A stretch of DNA of 64,000 bases from Desulfocapsa sp050291935 (GTDB taxonomy: Bacteria > Desulfobacterota > Desulfobulbia > Desulfobulbales > Desulfocapsaceae): assembly GCA_050291935.1 (NCBI GenBank), contig JBNKKR010000002.1, positions 1-64,000 of the forward strand. The letters run 5' to 3'. Shown piece after piece: positions 8,969-17,767 of the stretch. Each line of letters begins with the position of its first letter. Position 1 is the stretch's first letter. The notes under the pieces are model-generated. The model worked only from the letters and a program-made list of their open reading frames with translations. It had not been told where the DNA came from and did not search any database. A program made the translations under genes and the position numbers.

Positions 8969-9087
8969 GTGATAAGAGCCTATGATGCATTAAAAAAGGA
9001 AGCCACTTGGCAGAGAAGAAAGAGTGTGGTATTGAGCATCTCACACTTAGCCGCACCGCAATAACAACCTTACAATACGACATCACA

Positions 9088-9405
9088 ATGACAGAAAAGA
9101 CAAACAGTAAACAGGCAAAAGCACCGGATATTCAAGCCATGGTCTGGTACAGGAAAGAACATTGGGATTCTCTAATGGAGCTTTTCCCGGATCGTCACCT
9201 CCTGCCGGCGACCTATGAAAAATGGCTCACCATGGCGGAAGAGATGAAAAACAAGGTTGAAGCCGGCGGAGATGTGGTGATCAAAGTCTTTATTGATCCT
9301 GAAACCTTCCCCGCCTGGTGCAAGGAACAGGGCAAAGAGATGAACTCTGAAGCCCGGACGGAACTTGCAATCCAGGTTGCCCAACAGCAGAGTTTTTCGG
9401 CATAA
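9088..9405 (+). CDS. small hypothetical soluble protein
   Basis: About 105 residues, acidic and soluble, without TM segments or Cys pairs. It contains WYRKEHWDSLMELFPDR, LPATYEKWL, and VIKVFIDPETFPAWC, which look like a compact alpha/beta fold; short proteins with this pattern are, from memory, widespread in proteobacteria without known function. The frame is open from TTG at 9007, which has AAGGAAG four bases ahead; the ATG at 9088 lacks a clear ribosome binding site but gives a more typical N-terminus (MTEKTNSK). The start is therefore unsettled. Convergent with the next gene. Confidence 0.6.
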   Translation: MTEKTNSKQAKAPDIQAMVWYRKEHWDSLMELFPDRHLLPATYEKWLTMAEEMKNKVEAGGDVVIKVFIDPETFPAWCKEQGKEMNSEARTELAIQVAQQQSFSA

Positions 9406-9459
9406 AGCCAACTATGCAAAAAAGGCAACAAGAATGCGTGAAGTTCTAAAGATGCTTTT

Positions 9460-9906
9460 CTAACAGGCCCGTACCGCCTTTCGCCAGCCGGCGTCCTTTA
9501 GCCGCTGAATTCTTTCAACTGCCCAGGAGTTGATAGTGGCTAAATACCTATTCGGGTCACTATCCTTTAGAGCGATAATGTTATTTCGTTCTTCGGCAAT
9601 ATCCTTTGTTTCGCCTGGGTACATCTCCCTCCAGGTAACATAACCCTCATCAAAAACAAGGCCTGGACTTACCTGGGAAGGCTCCATGGACAGTTTTGCT
9701 ATGGCAAACATCCTGGCAAGATCCATATCATATTCGATAACCCAACCATTATCCTCTATCATCGTTGCCGGATCAAAGGCAATCAAATCAGAACAGGATG
9801 GACAATAGAGGTGATCTATAACTTCCTGGCCCATCACATTGTCACGCAAATGAAACTGGGCGAAATTTTGCCCACAGTTGCAAGTCTTTTTTACTTCCTG
9901 ACACAT
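9460..9906 (-). CDS. hypothetical zinc-binding-type protein
   Basis: 148 residues with two Cys pairs near the N-terminus, CNCG (about 9-12) and CPSC (about 35-38), arranged like a zinc ribbon, followed by a helical acidic domain without recognisable motifs and the ending RAC. No signal peptide or TM segment. It stands alone between a convergent small gene and rmuC, with 158 bp upstream as room for a promoter. Function not recognised; zinc binding is inferred from the Cys spacing. Confidence 0.6.
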   Translation of the reverse strand: MCQEVKKTCNCGQNFAQFHLRDNVMGQEVIDHLYCPSCSDLIAFDPATMIEDNGWVIEYDMDLARMFAIAKLSMEPSQVSPGLVFDEGYVTWREMYPGETKDIAEERNNIIALKDSDPNRYLATINSWAVERIQRLKDAGWRKAVRAC

Positions 9907-10064
9907 ATTTCTCTCCAGACTGATATGGGAAAGCTTTATTATAGTGCTTACCAGCTCAAATAATATGGTCGCCCTGTACTCTATGCAGGACTGTTTTCCT
10001 AAACACGCTCTTTTCCTACTATGCCCGGTAAAAAAATATTTGTAAAGAAAAATAATAATGAGAA

Positions 10065-11405
10065 TTATTCCGAATTTTCTTTCGCCTTAATGGCTGGGGG
10101 GATAGCCTTTTTCACCTTCACCCCCAGTTGCGGAAACTTTTCCACCTTGGAAATCAAGTTACCACGCCCCCTGCATAGCCGTAACAGGGCAGTATCATAA
10201 CTGCCTTGTAAGCTTGCCAGTTGTTTTCCCATACGTTCCATATCCTCGGTAAACGAACAAAACTTATCGTAAAGCGCAGCAGCATGCTCGGCTATTTCTT
10301 TTGCATTCTGATTCTGCTTTTCGTAGGCCCAAATTGTTTCTATGGTGCGCAGACTGGTGAGTAGTGTTGTGGGACTGACCAACACGATATTACTGGTTAC
10401 CGCATCGGAAAATAAATTCTCATCGGCCTGAAAGGCAGCGGCAAAGGCCGCTTCAATGGGCATAAATAACAACACAAAGTCAAGGGACCTGATCTCTGGA
10501 ATGGCAGCATAATCTTTCTCTCCAAGGACTTTTATATGGTCACGAATGGCCTTGATATGCAAACGTAGATAGTGTTCCCGTTTTTCGTCACTGTCACAGT
10601 TCACATACTTTTCCCAGGCAACCAGAGAAACCTTTGCATCAACGATCACATCCCGGCCTTCGGGAAGATGGACAAGTACGTCAGGACGTCTAATCCTATT
10701 CTTTGGGTCTCTAAGTGAAACCTGGGTCTCATATTCAATCCCCTTGCGTAAGGCAGATTGTTCAAGGGCCCTAACGAGAACCAGCTCTCCCCAACTTCCC
10801 TGGATTCTTTTATCCCCTTTCAAGGCACGGGTTAAATCCAGTGCTTCACGACTAATCTGTTGGTTGGTCTCTTTAAGGGTGGCAATTTCTCGTTGCAAAG
10901 CCGATCGATCCTTTGTTTCCAGATAATGGATGCTTTCCACACGTTTACGAAATGAGGTCAACTGTTCTTGGAAGGGAGCAAGAAGACTTCCGACCGAATG
11001 CTCACTTTCGCGACCAAAATGACTGGCCTTCTCGTCTAAAATCTCGGAAGCAAGTTCAGAAAATTGAAGGCGTAACTGCTCCTTAGCCTGATCCAGAAGA
11101 TCTATCTTTTCTTTGCTGTTCTGCTGTTCCTGCTCCAGCAGTGTACGTAACCGACTGATAACACTTCGCTGTTCAGACTCGTTTTCGATCAGGCTTTTAA
11201 TCTCCCCCTCCAGAGAGTCGTTTCTGGCTTTAAGGTCAAGGAGTTGTAAATGATTGTTCTTTTGCAGAAAACGCAGCAAGAACCAACACAGAAAAAATGT
11301 AAAAAGGACACCACAAAAAAAGGCCCAGAACCAAATACCTAGAAATTGCGTAAACTGCTCCTGCTTGGCAAACCATAACAAAAAAGAATCTACCATCGAT
11401 TTCAA
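10065..11405 (-). CDS. rmuC: RmuC-family DNA recombination protein
   Basis: 446 residues with an N-terminal TM anchor (about 12-40), a long coiled coil (about 50-200, rich in Leu, Glu and Gln) and the RmuC core with GSWGELVLVRALE, RRPDVLVHLPEGRDVIVDAK, LFMPIEAAFAAA and SPTTLLTSLRTI. E. coli RmuC limits DNA rearrangements at inverted repeats and has a predicted nuclease-like fold. It begins 4 bp after the stop of the ExeA-like ATPase gene, so the two are probably cotranscribed. Either ATG (11405 or 11396) could start it. Confidence 0.9.
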   Translation of the reverse strand: MKSMVDSFLLWFAKQEQFTQFLGIWFWAFFCGVLFTFFLCWFLLRFLQKNNHLQLLDLKARNDSLEGEIKSLIENESEQRSVISRLRTLLEQEQQNSKEKIDLLDQAKEQLRLQFSELASEILDEKASHFGRESEHSVGSLLAPFQEQLTSFRKRVESIHYLETKDRSALQREIATLKETNQQISREALDLTRALKGDKRIQGSWGELVLVRALEQSALRKGIEYETQVSLRDPKNRIRRPDVLVHLPEGRDVIVDAKVSLVAWEKYVNCDSDEKREHYLRLHIKAIRDHIKVLGEKDYAAIPEIRSLDFVLLFMPIEAAFAAAFQADENLFSDAVTSNIVLVSPTTLLTSLRTIETIWAYEKQNQNAKEIAEHAAALYDKFCSFTEDMERMGKQLASLQGSYDTALLRLCRGRGNLISKVEKFPQLGVKVKKAIPPAIKAKENSE

Positions 11406-11409
11406 TATA

Positions 11410-12429
11410 CTACCTGTTTCTCTTGTCTATCCTTAAGGGGACAATATGAATTTTACCCACTTCCTTTTCTGCCATCTCTTCCGTTTTTGGTAATACAAGC
11501 AATGGCTTTCTCTGTGACCAATAATACCAACAAAGTGTTCCACCAACCAACAAAAGCACCATAAGGCCACTGACTATCCATTTCCACAACGGTTTTGAAG
11601 CAGGAGAAGGAGTTCCGGCAACAGATGCACCTAATACCTTTTCCGATGCCTTTTCGATATGGTCTGCGGTGACAAGAAAGTTGTTTTGCCTGGAAGCTAT
11701 TTCCATCGCCTCACTGCAAAGTGCATCAATGAGACGCGGAATTCCATGGCTATATGCAAACACGCTACCTAACGCATTTTTAGAAAAAATTCTATCTTTG
11801 GCTCCTGCCACCATAAGCCGATGTTCTACATACACCTGGGTCATCCGCTTATCAAGGGGCAATAGATGATATCTGGATGTTATATAATGACTGATTTTTG
11901 AGCCATCCTGTTGGTTCAAAATTTCGCTTAGCACACTTTGACCAATAAGGATTACTTTCAGCAACTGTTCCTGATCCACGCGAAATTGCGTTAACGAGCA
12001 AAGCATTTCCAGTTGATGCAAACTACTATTTTGCGCTTCATCCACCAGCAAAACGACAAGGCGACCCTGTTGTTTTGCCTCCACCAAATAGTCTTCAAGG
12101 GCTTGCAAAAAATCCTGCTGCTGCATATCACCCCGTACTCGGATGTGTAGGGCATGACAAATGGTGGTAAGTAGATCCAGAACACTGATACAGGGAGTGG
12201 TAACAACTGCCACATCACAATTTTCTGGTAAAACAGTCAACAAACATTGGCACAAGGTGCTTTTTCCCATACCCACATCGCCAGTAAGCAACAGGAAGCA
12301 GTCTTCGCTTTCAACGCCCTGCTGGAGATGCGCCAAAGCCTCCCTGTACTGTGCGCTTAAAAAGAGGGCGTCACAATTTCGAACTAACGTGAAAGCTTTT
12401 TGCCGAAGGCCAAAATAGTGTGTGCACAT
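11410..12429 (-). CDS. ExeA/GspA-like AAA ATPase with C-terminal TM segment
   Basis: About 339 residues. The N-terminus MCTHYFGLRQKAFTL fits the ExeA family, followed by Walker A GDVGMGKST, Walker B VVLLVDEAQN and a winged-helix-like region with GIPRLIDALC. A single TM segment follows (WIVSGLMVLLLVGGTLCWYY), leaving a basic tail of about 45 residues outside. ExeA proteins help place secretin machines and often have a periplasmic peptidoglycan-binding domain; here that domain is absent. A related ATPase (the PEP-CTERM-locus ATPase) accompanies some exosortase systems, but this gene is 4 kb away and I do not claim a link. The frame opens at a GTG at 12447; the ATG at 12429 gives the family start. 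Upstream of rmuC. Confidence 0.75.
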   Translation of the reverse strand: MCTHYFGLRQKAFTLVRNCDALFLSAQYREALAHLQQGVESEDCFLLLTGDVGMGKSTLCQCLLTVLPENCDVAVVTTPCISVLDLLTTICHALHIRVRGDMQQQDFLQALEDYLVEAKQQGRLVVLLVDEAQNSSLHQLEMLCSLTQFRVDQEQLLKVILIGQSVLSEILNQQDGSKISHYITSRYHLLPLDKRMTQVYVEHRLMVAGAKDRIFSKNALGSVFAYSHGIPRLIDALCSEAMEIASRQNNFLVTADHIEKASEKVLGASVAGTPSPASKPLWKWIVSGLMVLLLVGGTLCWYYWSQRKPLLVLPKTEEMAEKEVGKIHIVPLRIDKRNR

Positions 12430-12548
12430 TGAAATGGAGGGAACCACCGATCACAAGAAAATGTATATAATTTCTCCAATTATCAGTTAACTAAAAATCA
12501 TATCCGACTAAGTCAGTGTACCCTCTAACACATGCTAACAACAAGGTT

Positions 12549-14621
12549 TTATTTCAGGACATCCGGTGTATAGACAATTAACATATTCTTCTGTACATTT
12601 TTAACCACACTATCAGCAAGCGAGCCGAAAAAGAATTTTTGTAAGGTATTTTTCCTCGAGGCTCCCATCACCACAAGATCAAAAGCATCAGCTTCCTCCT
12701 GAATTGCTTCGATCCTGGCATCAGTGGCAATCACCTTGAGTTCCACGCTCACTTTTTGTTGCTGTTGCCCCAGCCACCCAAGTAGCTCGGCTTCCTTTGC
12801 AGCCAATACGCTTTCGGCTTCTTCCGAATAGAAAAGATAAAACAGTTGGATATGGTGTTCCCCGACGCCATTTAAGGCAAGGATCACCGAATAGACCTCT
12901 TTTAAATCATCCAAACTCACCAGGGGAACCAGAATCCGTTCAGTATGTAAATGCCCAAAAAAACGGACAAGGACCACCGGACAAAGCACATGTCTGGCAA
13001 CGTCCTGCAGAACTTTTTTATAGCTATCTGCTTCTCCTAAAAGGGGTGCGCCCAGCACCACCATCTTCGCATCGTTATATTCTACGGCGGCAACGATTCC
13101 ACTGGCCACAATAGTATCGGGGATCACCTCCGTTACCATCGGATATCCCATACTTGTAACTTCTGCAAGCGCATGTGTGAAAAATTCTTCCTGCTGTTCA
13201 ACACCCGGCTCCACCACCCGAACCGCCATGGGAAGACACCTTAGATGATCAGCAAAAATTGTGGCAAAACGGGCAAGCCCGGCAATGGTCGAAGAGTGTG
13301 CGCCACCAAAGGCAACCACACCATTTGAGGGGATTTGGGGACGAAGCTTTTTCCATGTCCATGGAGTAATAACAACACCCGCCGATGAAAAATTATCTTT
13401 TTCTGCAGCAAGACCGTGTGCTTCTCCAACCCGGGTCACGGCAAAACGAGCCGCCACAGGTCCTACAATTTCAGAGAGCAAAACACCTGCCAATACAATT
13501 GGTGTAATTACTGTCGAATATGCCTCAAGTCCACTATCTGCTGCAATTAAGAAAATAAGCCCAATGGCAATTCCTGCCTGCGGTACCAAACCAAAACCAA
13601 GATAACGGCCAACGTTTTTTGGTGCTCCGGCAAGCCTTGCTCCACATGCAACACCACTCACTTTTCCACTGATTCTGGAAAGGAAATAGACCACTCCCAG
13701 AAGCCCTGCCGCACCCAACGCCTTTATATCCAGGTGCGTTCCGGCAAGGGTGAAAAAAAGCACATAAATTGGCGGTTCAAAATTATTCAGCGCCCGAAAC
13801 AGTCGCACATCGCGTTCCGCCCGGTTAACCAGGACAAAGCCAACGGCCATCCCGGCAAGCAGGGAAGAAAGGCCTAAAAATGTGGCAAGCTCACTGCAAA
13901 GAAGCAGTAACGCAAGACCACCTGTCATTCTCTCCTCTTTACTGACCAAATTTTTTAAAACCAGATCAAGGATAAATCCGGTTACAATTCCCAGAAGCAG
14001 GGATTGTCCTATTGAAATACACCCGTTAATAGCTACCCAAACAAAGGGATCCTGGGTGCTGCCGGTGAGCTGCTGCACAAAGGCGATCACAAAACCAAAT
14101 ATCATGATTGCAAGCCCATTATCAAAGGCAACAATGGCCAGCAATGAAGTAGTAAAGGGACCGGAAGCCTTTAATTCACGAGTAACAAGTAAGGTTGCAG
14201 CCGGAGCCGTGGCAAGACCCACCGCAGCAAGAAGCAGGGAAAGTGCTATGTAATTGTGCAACTGCCACCCTTGTACCACCAAACCTACAAAATAGGTGCA
14301 ACAAAACACAGCAGCAAAGACAAAAATAAAGGCACCAATTGACTCACATATTGTTATAATCAGTACACTTTTAAGATGGTTCCCCAATTTTTTCAGCTCG
14401 ACATGTTCCCCAATACCAAAAGAAATCAGGACCAGAGCAATATTGGTAAAATGGTCAAGTTCAGAACCTATGGACTGGCTGGTAACAAACCCCAACCCAC
14501 TGGGTCCAAGCAACACACCTGCCAGAATATAACCTGTTACAGAAGGGAAATGACAACGCTTGCAAATTTTTGCAACCAGAAGACCTGTGGCCAGGAGAAT
14601 GGCAAGTCCTAATGTTACCAT
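12549..14621 (-). CDS. cation:proton antiporter fused to two Usp-like domains
   Basis: 690 residues. The first 400 form about 12 TM segments of the CPA-type Na+/H+ exchanger fold, beginning LGLAILLATGLLVAKICKR with the VTGYILAGVLLGPSGLG motif of Kef/NhaS-like proteins. Residues about 430-690 carry two universal-stress-protein-like domains; the second has the signature LVVMGASRKN followed by FFFGSLADSVVKN. This fusion is a known antiporter design, and the Usp part may bind nucleotide. It starts 12 bp after the DUF3299-type gene and so is probably the last gene of the metal-linked operon above it, where proton-driven ion exchange could balance metal transport. That role is inference. Confidence 0.8.
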   Translation of the reverse strand: MVTLGLAILLATGLLVAKICKRCHFPSVTGYILAGVLLGPSGLGFVTSQSIGSELDHFTNIALVLISFGIGEHVELKKLGNHLKSVLIITICESIGAFIFVFAAVFCCTYFVGLVVQGWQLHNYIALSLLLAAVGLATAPAATLLVTRELKASGPFTTSLLAIVAFDNGLAIMIFGFVIAFVQQLTGSTQDPFVWVAINGCISIGQSLLLGIVTGFILDLVLKNLVSKEERMTGGLALLLLCSELATFLGLSSLLAGMAVGFVLVNRAERDVRLFRALNNFEPPIYVLFFTLAGTHLDIKALGAAGLLGVVYFLSRISGKVSGVACGARLAGAPKNVGRYLGFGLVPQAGIAIGLIFLIAADSGLEAYSTVITPIVLAGVLLSEIVGPVAARFAVTRVGEAHGLAAEKDNFSSAGVVITPWTWKKLRPQIPSNGVVAFGGAHSSTIAGLARFATIFADHLRCLPMAVRVVEPGVEQQEEFFTHALAEVTSMGYPMVTEVIPDTIVASGIVAAVEYNDAKMVVLGAPLLGEADSYKKVLQDVARHVLCPVVLVRFFGHLHTERILVPLVSLDDLKEVYSVILALNGVGEHHIQLFYLFYSEEAESVLAAKEAELLGWLGQQQQKVSVELKVIATDARIEAIQEEADAFDLVVMGASRKNTLQKFFFGSLADSVVKNVQKNMLIVYTPDVLK

Positions 14622-14633
14622 GGAAAATATAAA

Positions 14634-15116
14634 CTATCCTTTATCATCCCCGGGGCTGACCACCGCATCATCAATGGTAAACAAAAACCCTTTGGCTTCA
14701 TCATCATCTTTCATTTCAGCCCGCCACAAACGCAATGTCCCTTCAACATTTACCATAATAACATCGTCGCTTAACTTAGGATCACCGGGAGCCCGGCGAA
14801 CAAACACAATGCCATTGGCAGCAGGAGGCGAGCAAAAAAAACAACCGCCTGGCGAACTGACCAACATCAGTTTCTTCATATGTTCCGGATCATCATAAGG
14901 AATCGGAAAACCTGAAATATGTATCCTTTTTCCTTCCAGTTGCCCAAGTTCCGGCGGAAACTTCGGTGGAGGAAGAAGATTGACAACAGTTTTTGCCAGT
15001 AGCCCAAAACTGATCTCAGTTCCTCCCAGTTCTTTCGCCGTCACTGTTCCACCAAAGCAAAACAACACTATGACAACCAGTATAAAGGTTTTATATTTCA
15101 TTTTGTAACTCCACAC
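14634..15116 (-). CDS. secreted DUF3299-type protein
   Basis: 160 residues with a signal peptide (hydrophobic TFILVVIVLFCFGG, cleavage after TVTA). The mature part contains the stretch ISGFPIPY and the Cys pair GGCFFCSPP, both typical of DUF3299, and ends with VVSPGDDKG. In Vibrio and other gammaproteobacteria a DUF3299 gene follows a His-rich protein and an FtsX-like ABC transporter in zinc-responsive operons; the same order is seen here. The Cys pair may bind metal. Start at 15116 or the inner ATG at 15101. Confidence 0.7.
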   Translation of the reverse strand: MWSYKMKYKTFILVVIVLFCFGGTVTAKELGGTEISFGLLAKTVVNLLPPPKFPPELGQLEGKRIHISGFPIPYDDPEHMKKLMLVSSPGGCFFCSPPAANGIVFVRRAPGDPKLSDDVIMVNVEGTLRLWRAEMKDDDEAKGFLFTIDDAVVSPGDDKG

Positions 15117-15165
15117 TTCTTCTTTAACATAATCACAAGTGAATAGTGAAAATCATCCCCCGATA

Positions 15166-16410
15166 CTAAAGGTCATTTACCGGTTCACGGTAATAGGCCA
15201 ACATCGCCGGTATTATCCCTGAGAGCAAACCACCCGCAGCGACCATTGCCAAAGCAACAAACTCGATGGTATCGCAACGCCACGGTAAAATAACAAGTCC
15301 TAAGTTAGCACGTAGATATGGATTGGCCAAAGACAATCCGCCATGACCAAGCAACCAACCCAGTGCAAGCCCTAGTACTGATAGCAATAAAGCCTCTATA
15401 ATTACCAGAGAAAAAAGCTCACTTGGATGGGCACCAAGGGCACGCAACACGGCAAGATCACGCCGCCTCCGTTCAGCCGCCTGGTAGAGTGTAGCGGTAA
15501 TACTAAGCGCAGAAACCACAACAACAAGGGCAGCCACCGCCAGCAAAACACGCTGCATGGGTTTAAGTACTTGTTTGTAAAGACTGTGCATCTCATTTAC
15601 GGGAATGGCAGCCATGGATTCGGTTTGTTTCTGAATCTCCTGGGTCATCCACAGCCGTAAACCCACTGTTTTCAGACGAAGTAACACCGAAGTAACTTCA
15701 CGATCCGCCATGGAAGGCGAATGCTCCGTTTGCGCACCGGCAAGCAAACGATGGGTTGCTACCTCTTTCTCATGAATATGCCAGACCGAAGCCAGGCTAA
15801 CATAAATGGCTCTATCAACGGAAGCCCCACTTTCTGCTAAAATCCCCACCACCTTATAAGGAAAGTCACGATGCTCCGAAGAACCCGGTGTCACTACCAG
15901 GCCATGGGTCCCCACAAAGCTATCCCCTATCCGTAACCCGGTTTGACGAGCCACCTGCGCACCAAGAACAGCCTCAAAATCACCTTGAAAAAAGGTCCCT
16001 TCTCTTAGAGGATAGAGCGCTTTTTTTGCATCACCCCTATCATAAAGTGTAAAAAGGGAAGAATCTGTGCCAACAATTCGATAACCATGATAATTATCAC
16101 CAAGGCCAAGGGGAATGGCTTTTGCGATACGGGGATCTTTTCGTAAGGCCGCAAAACGGGAATAGGGAATATTTCCCGTGGGAACATCAAGGTGATAAAT
16201 AGTGCTCAAGACCAGTTGCAGAGGGCTCCCCTTGGCCCCAACCACCAAATCATACTGGCCACTCTCCTGTAAAAATCCGGATTTACTTTCCCGCTGTAGG
16301 GTAAGAACGGTAACAATCAATGCAGCCCCCAATGCAATACCAGTCAAGGTAATAAGAGTCACCAATGTCCTGCCCCAAATATAGCGCCACGCCATCTGAA
16401 ACAGATTCAT
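15166..16410 (-). CDS. FtsX/MacB-type ABC transporter permease
   Basis: About 414 residues. An N-terminal TM segment (TLVTLITLTGIALGAALIV) is followed by a MacB-like periplasmic domain with YDLVVGAKGSPLQLVLS, then three TM segments in the C-terminal FtsX domain (VLLAVAALVVVVSALSITATLYQ, LFSLVIIEALLLSVLG and a last one ending GGLLSGIIPAMLAYY). The frame extends to 16455, but GGAGG five bases before the ATG at 16410 and a four-base overlap with the ATPase stop make that the start. It pairs with the preceding ATPase. MacB-type permeases drive periplasmic extrusion or lipoprotein release rather than import across the inner membrane. Confidence 0.85.
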   Translation of the reverse strand: MNLFQMAWRYIWGRTLVTLITLTGIALGAALIVTVLTLQRESKSGFLQESGQYDLVVGAKGSPLQLVLSTIYHLDVPTGNIPYSRFAALRKDPRIAKAIPLGLGDNYHGYRIVGTDSSLFTLYDRGDAKKALYPLREGTFFQGDFEAVLGAQVARQTGLRIGDSFVGTHGLVVTPGSSEHRDFPYKVVGILAESGASVDRAIYVSLASVWHIHEKEVATHRLLAGAQTEHSPSMADREVTSVLLRLKTVGLRLWMTQEIQKQTESMAAIPVNEMHSLYKQVLKPMQRVLLAVAALVVVVSALSITATLYQAAERRRRDLAVLRALGAHPSELFSLVIIEALLLSVLGLALGWLLGHGGLSLANPYLRANLGLVILPWRCDTIEFVALAMVAAGGLLSGIIPAMLAYYREPVNDL

Positions 16411-17117
16411 ACCACATCCTCCAATCTGGAAATATGGTTTACAAAGCCACGGCAATCCACCTGCCGTGGCAATTGCGCTGCCAATTCAAGATCATGGGTA
16501 ACAAGGAGCAATGCACATTCCTCTTCTCGGCAGACCTCACAGATAAGCGTAAAGATAGAAGAGGCGGTATGCGGATCAAGTGCGCCCGTTGGTTCATCTG
16601 CCAGCAAGAGACCTGGCCGGTTAGCAATGGCACGCGCTATGGCAATCCGTTGACGCTCACCAACAGACATATTTCCCGGCCGAGTATGCATCCTTTGTCC
16701 CAGGCCCACTCGTTCTAACAGGGCTACCGCACGCTTACGCTGCTCTTTTGAGGAATAGGTGCGTCCAAAACGCATTCCTATCATTACATTTTCAAGGGCT
16801 GAGAAGCTCTCCAGAAGATTGAAGCTCTGGAAGACAAACCCCATATTCCGGCCTCGAAATATATCCAGTTTCGACGAGGACATTGACTGCAAGTTCACAC
16901 CTTGTACCAGAATATCACCCCCATCGGGACGGCGAAGCCCCGCCACAAGGTTCAACAGCGTTGATTTTCCGCAACCGCTGGGCCCCGTTAACGCAACCAG
17001 CTCACTGTTTCTGACACAAAAGCTGTCAAGCCGAAAAGCAACATGACCGTCACCTACGCTTCCCAAACGTAGGTGACAATTTTGCACTGAAACAGCGATG
17101 GAATCAGTTTTATTCAT
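16407..17117 (-). CDS. ABC transporter ATP-binding protein (LolD/MacB type)
   Basis: About 236 residues with Walker A GPSGCGKST, Q-loop in FVFQSFNLLES, signature MSVGERQRIAIARA (S-V-G-E in place of the common S-G-G-Q), Walker B GLLLADEPTGALD and the H-loop VTHD. The frame runs on to 17207 by overlapping the His-rich end of the upstream gene in another frame; the ATG at 17117, 4 bp after that gene's stop, gives a normal N-terminus MNKTDSIAVSVQNC. It works with the overlapping permease. Confidence 0.9.
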   Translation of the reverse strand: MNKTDSIAVSVQNCHLRLGSVGDGHVAFRLDSFCVRNSELVALTGPSGCGKSTLLNLVAGLRRPDGGDILVQGVNLQSMSSSKLDIFRGRNMGFVFQSFNLLESFSALENVMIGMRFGRTYSSKEQRKRAVALLERVGLGQRMHTRPGNMSVGERQRIAIARAIANRPGLLLADEPTGALDPHTASSIFTLICEVCREEECALLLVTHDLELAAQLPRQVDCRGFVNHISRLEDVV

Positions 17118-17121
17118 TTGC

Positions 17122-17601
17122 CTATTCCTGGTGCTGATGTTCGCCTTCATGCTCGTCATGATGTCCATCATGATGATCGTCATGGTGCCCTTCATGCTCG
17201 TGGACATGCGGCATCCCCGTGGCCTCCATTAATTTTTCCACAATGGGATGAAAAGCGGATAAAATCCCTACCAGCTCTGCACCATTCTGCTGTTTGGAGC
17301 TTGGCAAGGCATCACTTAAGCTTTTCAAATCACTCTGCAAAAGTTTTACCTGAGCAGCATCTTTTGCTCCAGCAGGAACCGCATCCGTCGCAACCTGGGT
17401 CGCTGCCTCTTTTATCGGAGCTACTAATAAAAGCAGTTTATCAACATCATTTTCTTCACATAACACTTCCGCCTGTTCGGCCAGTTCATCAAGTTCTTTA
17501 AGTGCATCCCAGTGCACAACATTTTCACCATGGGCCAAAAGGACCACACTTAATTGCAAAACAGTTAACAGCGTACAAATACGAAATATTTTAGTAAACA
17601 T
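17122..17601 (-). CDS. secreted His-rich protein, ZrgA/DUF2796-like position
   Basis: 159 residues: signal peptide (MFTKIFRICTLLTVLQLSVVLLAHG), a helical middle, and a C-terminal tail from about 135 that is mostly His, Glu, Asp and Gly (HVHEHEGHHDDHHDGHHDE), an evident binding site for zinc or a similar metal. AAGGAA precedes the ATG at 17601; the longer frame to 17703 has no support. In Vibrio cholerae the ZrgA protein of a zinc-uptake system is a His-rich periplasmic protein next to ABC genes; the analogy rests on context and composition, not on a sequence search. The leader contains nested inverted repeats (17650-17690). Confidence 0.75.
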   Translation of the reverse strand: MFTKIFRICTLLTVLQLSVVLLAHGENVVHWDALKELDELAEQAEVLCEENDVDKLLLLVAPIKEAATQVATDAVPAGAKDAAQVKLLQSDLKSLSDALPSSKQQNGAELVGILSAFHPIVEKLMEATGMPHVHEHEGHHDDHHDGHHDEHEGEHQHQE

Positions 17602-17649
17602 TGGATTTTCCTTTATAATATAATATAGCAATAGAGTGTAAACGACACC

Positions 17650-17690
17650 GTCAGCCGTTACCTGGTAACGGTGACAAAACGGTGGCTGAC
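17650..17690. promoter_or_regulatory. nested inverted repeats in the leader of the His-rich gene
   Basis: Inner arms CCGTTACC (17655-17662) and GGTAACGG (17664-17671) are perfect around a single T. Outer arms GTCAGCC (17650-17656) and GGCTGAC (17684-17690) are also perfect, and share the CC at 17655-17656 with the inner arm, so the two pairings compete. The site lies 49 bp before the ATG at 17601. The inner palindrome could be an operator, or the pair could form alternative RNA hairpins. No T-tract follows. It does not resemble the AT-rich Zur box I know from gammaproteobacteria. Confidence 0.4.
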
Positions 17691-17767
17691 CATTCAGGCA
17701 CACGTTTTACACGAGCAGACGAGCCGCGCAAACAAAGTCGGACCTAAATAAGAATATTGACAAAATC

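Noticed and set aside
13261..13605. Open frames of over 100 codons on the plus strand inside the antiporter gene
   Set aside because: Shadows of a well supported gene with TM and Usp motifs on the other strand.
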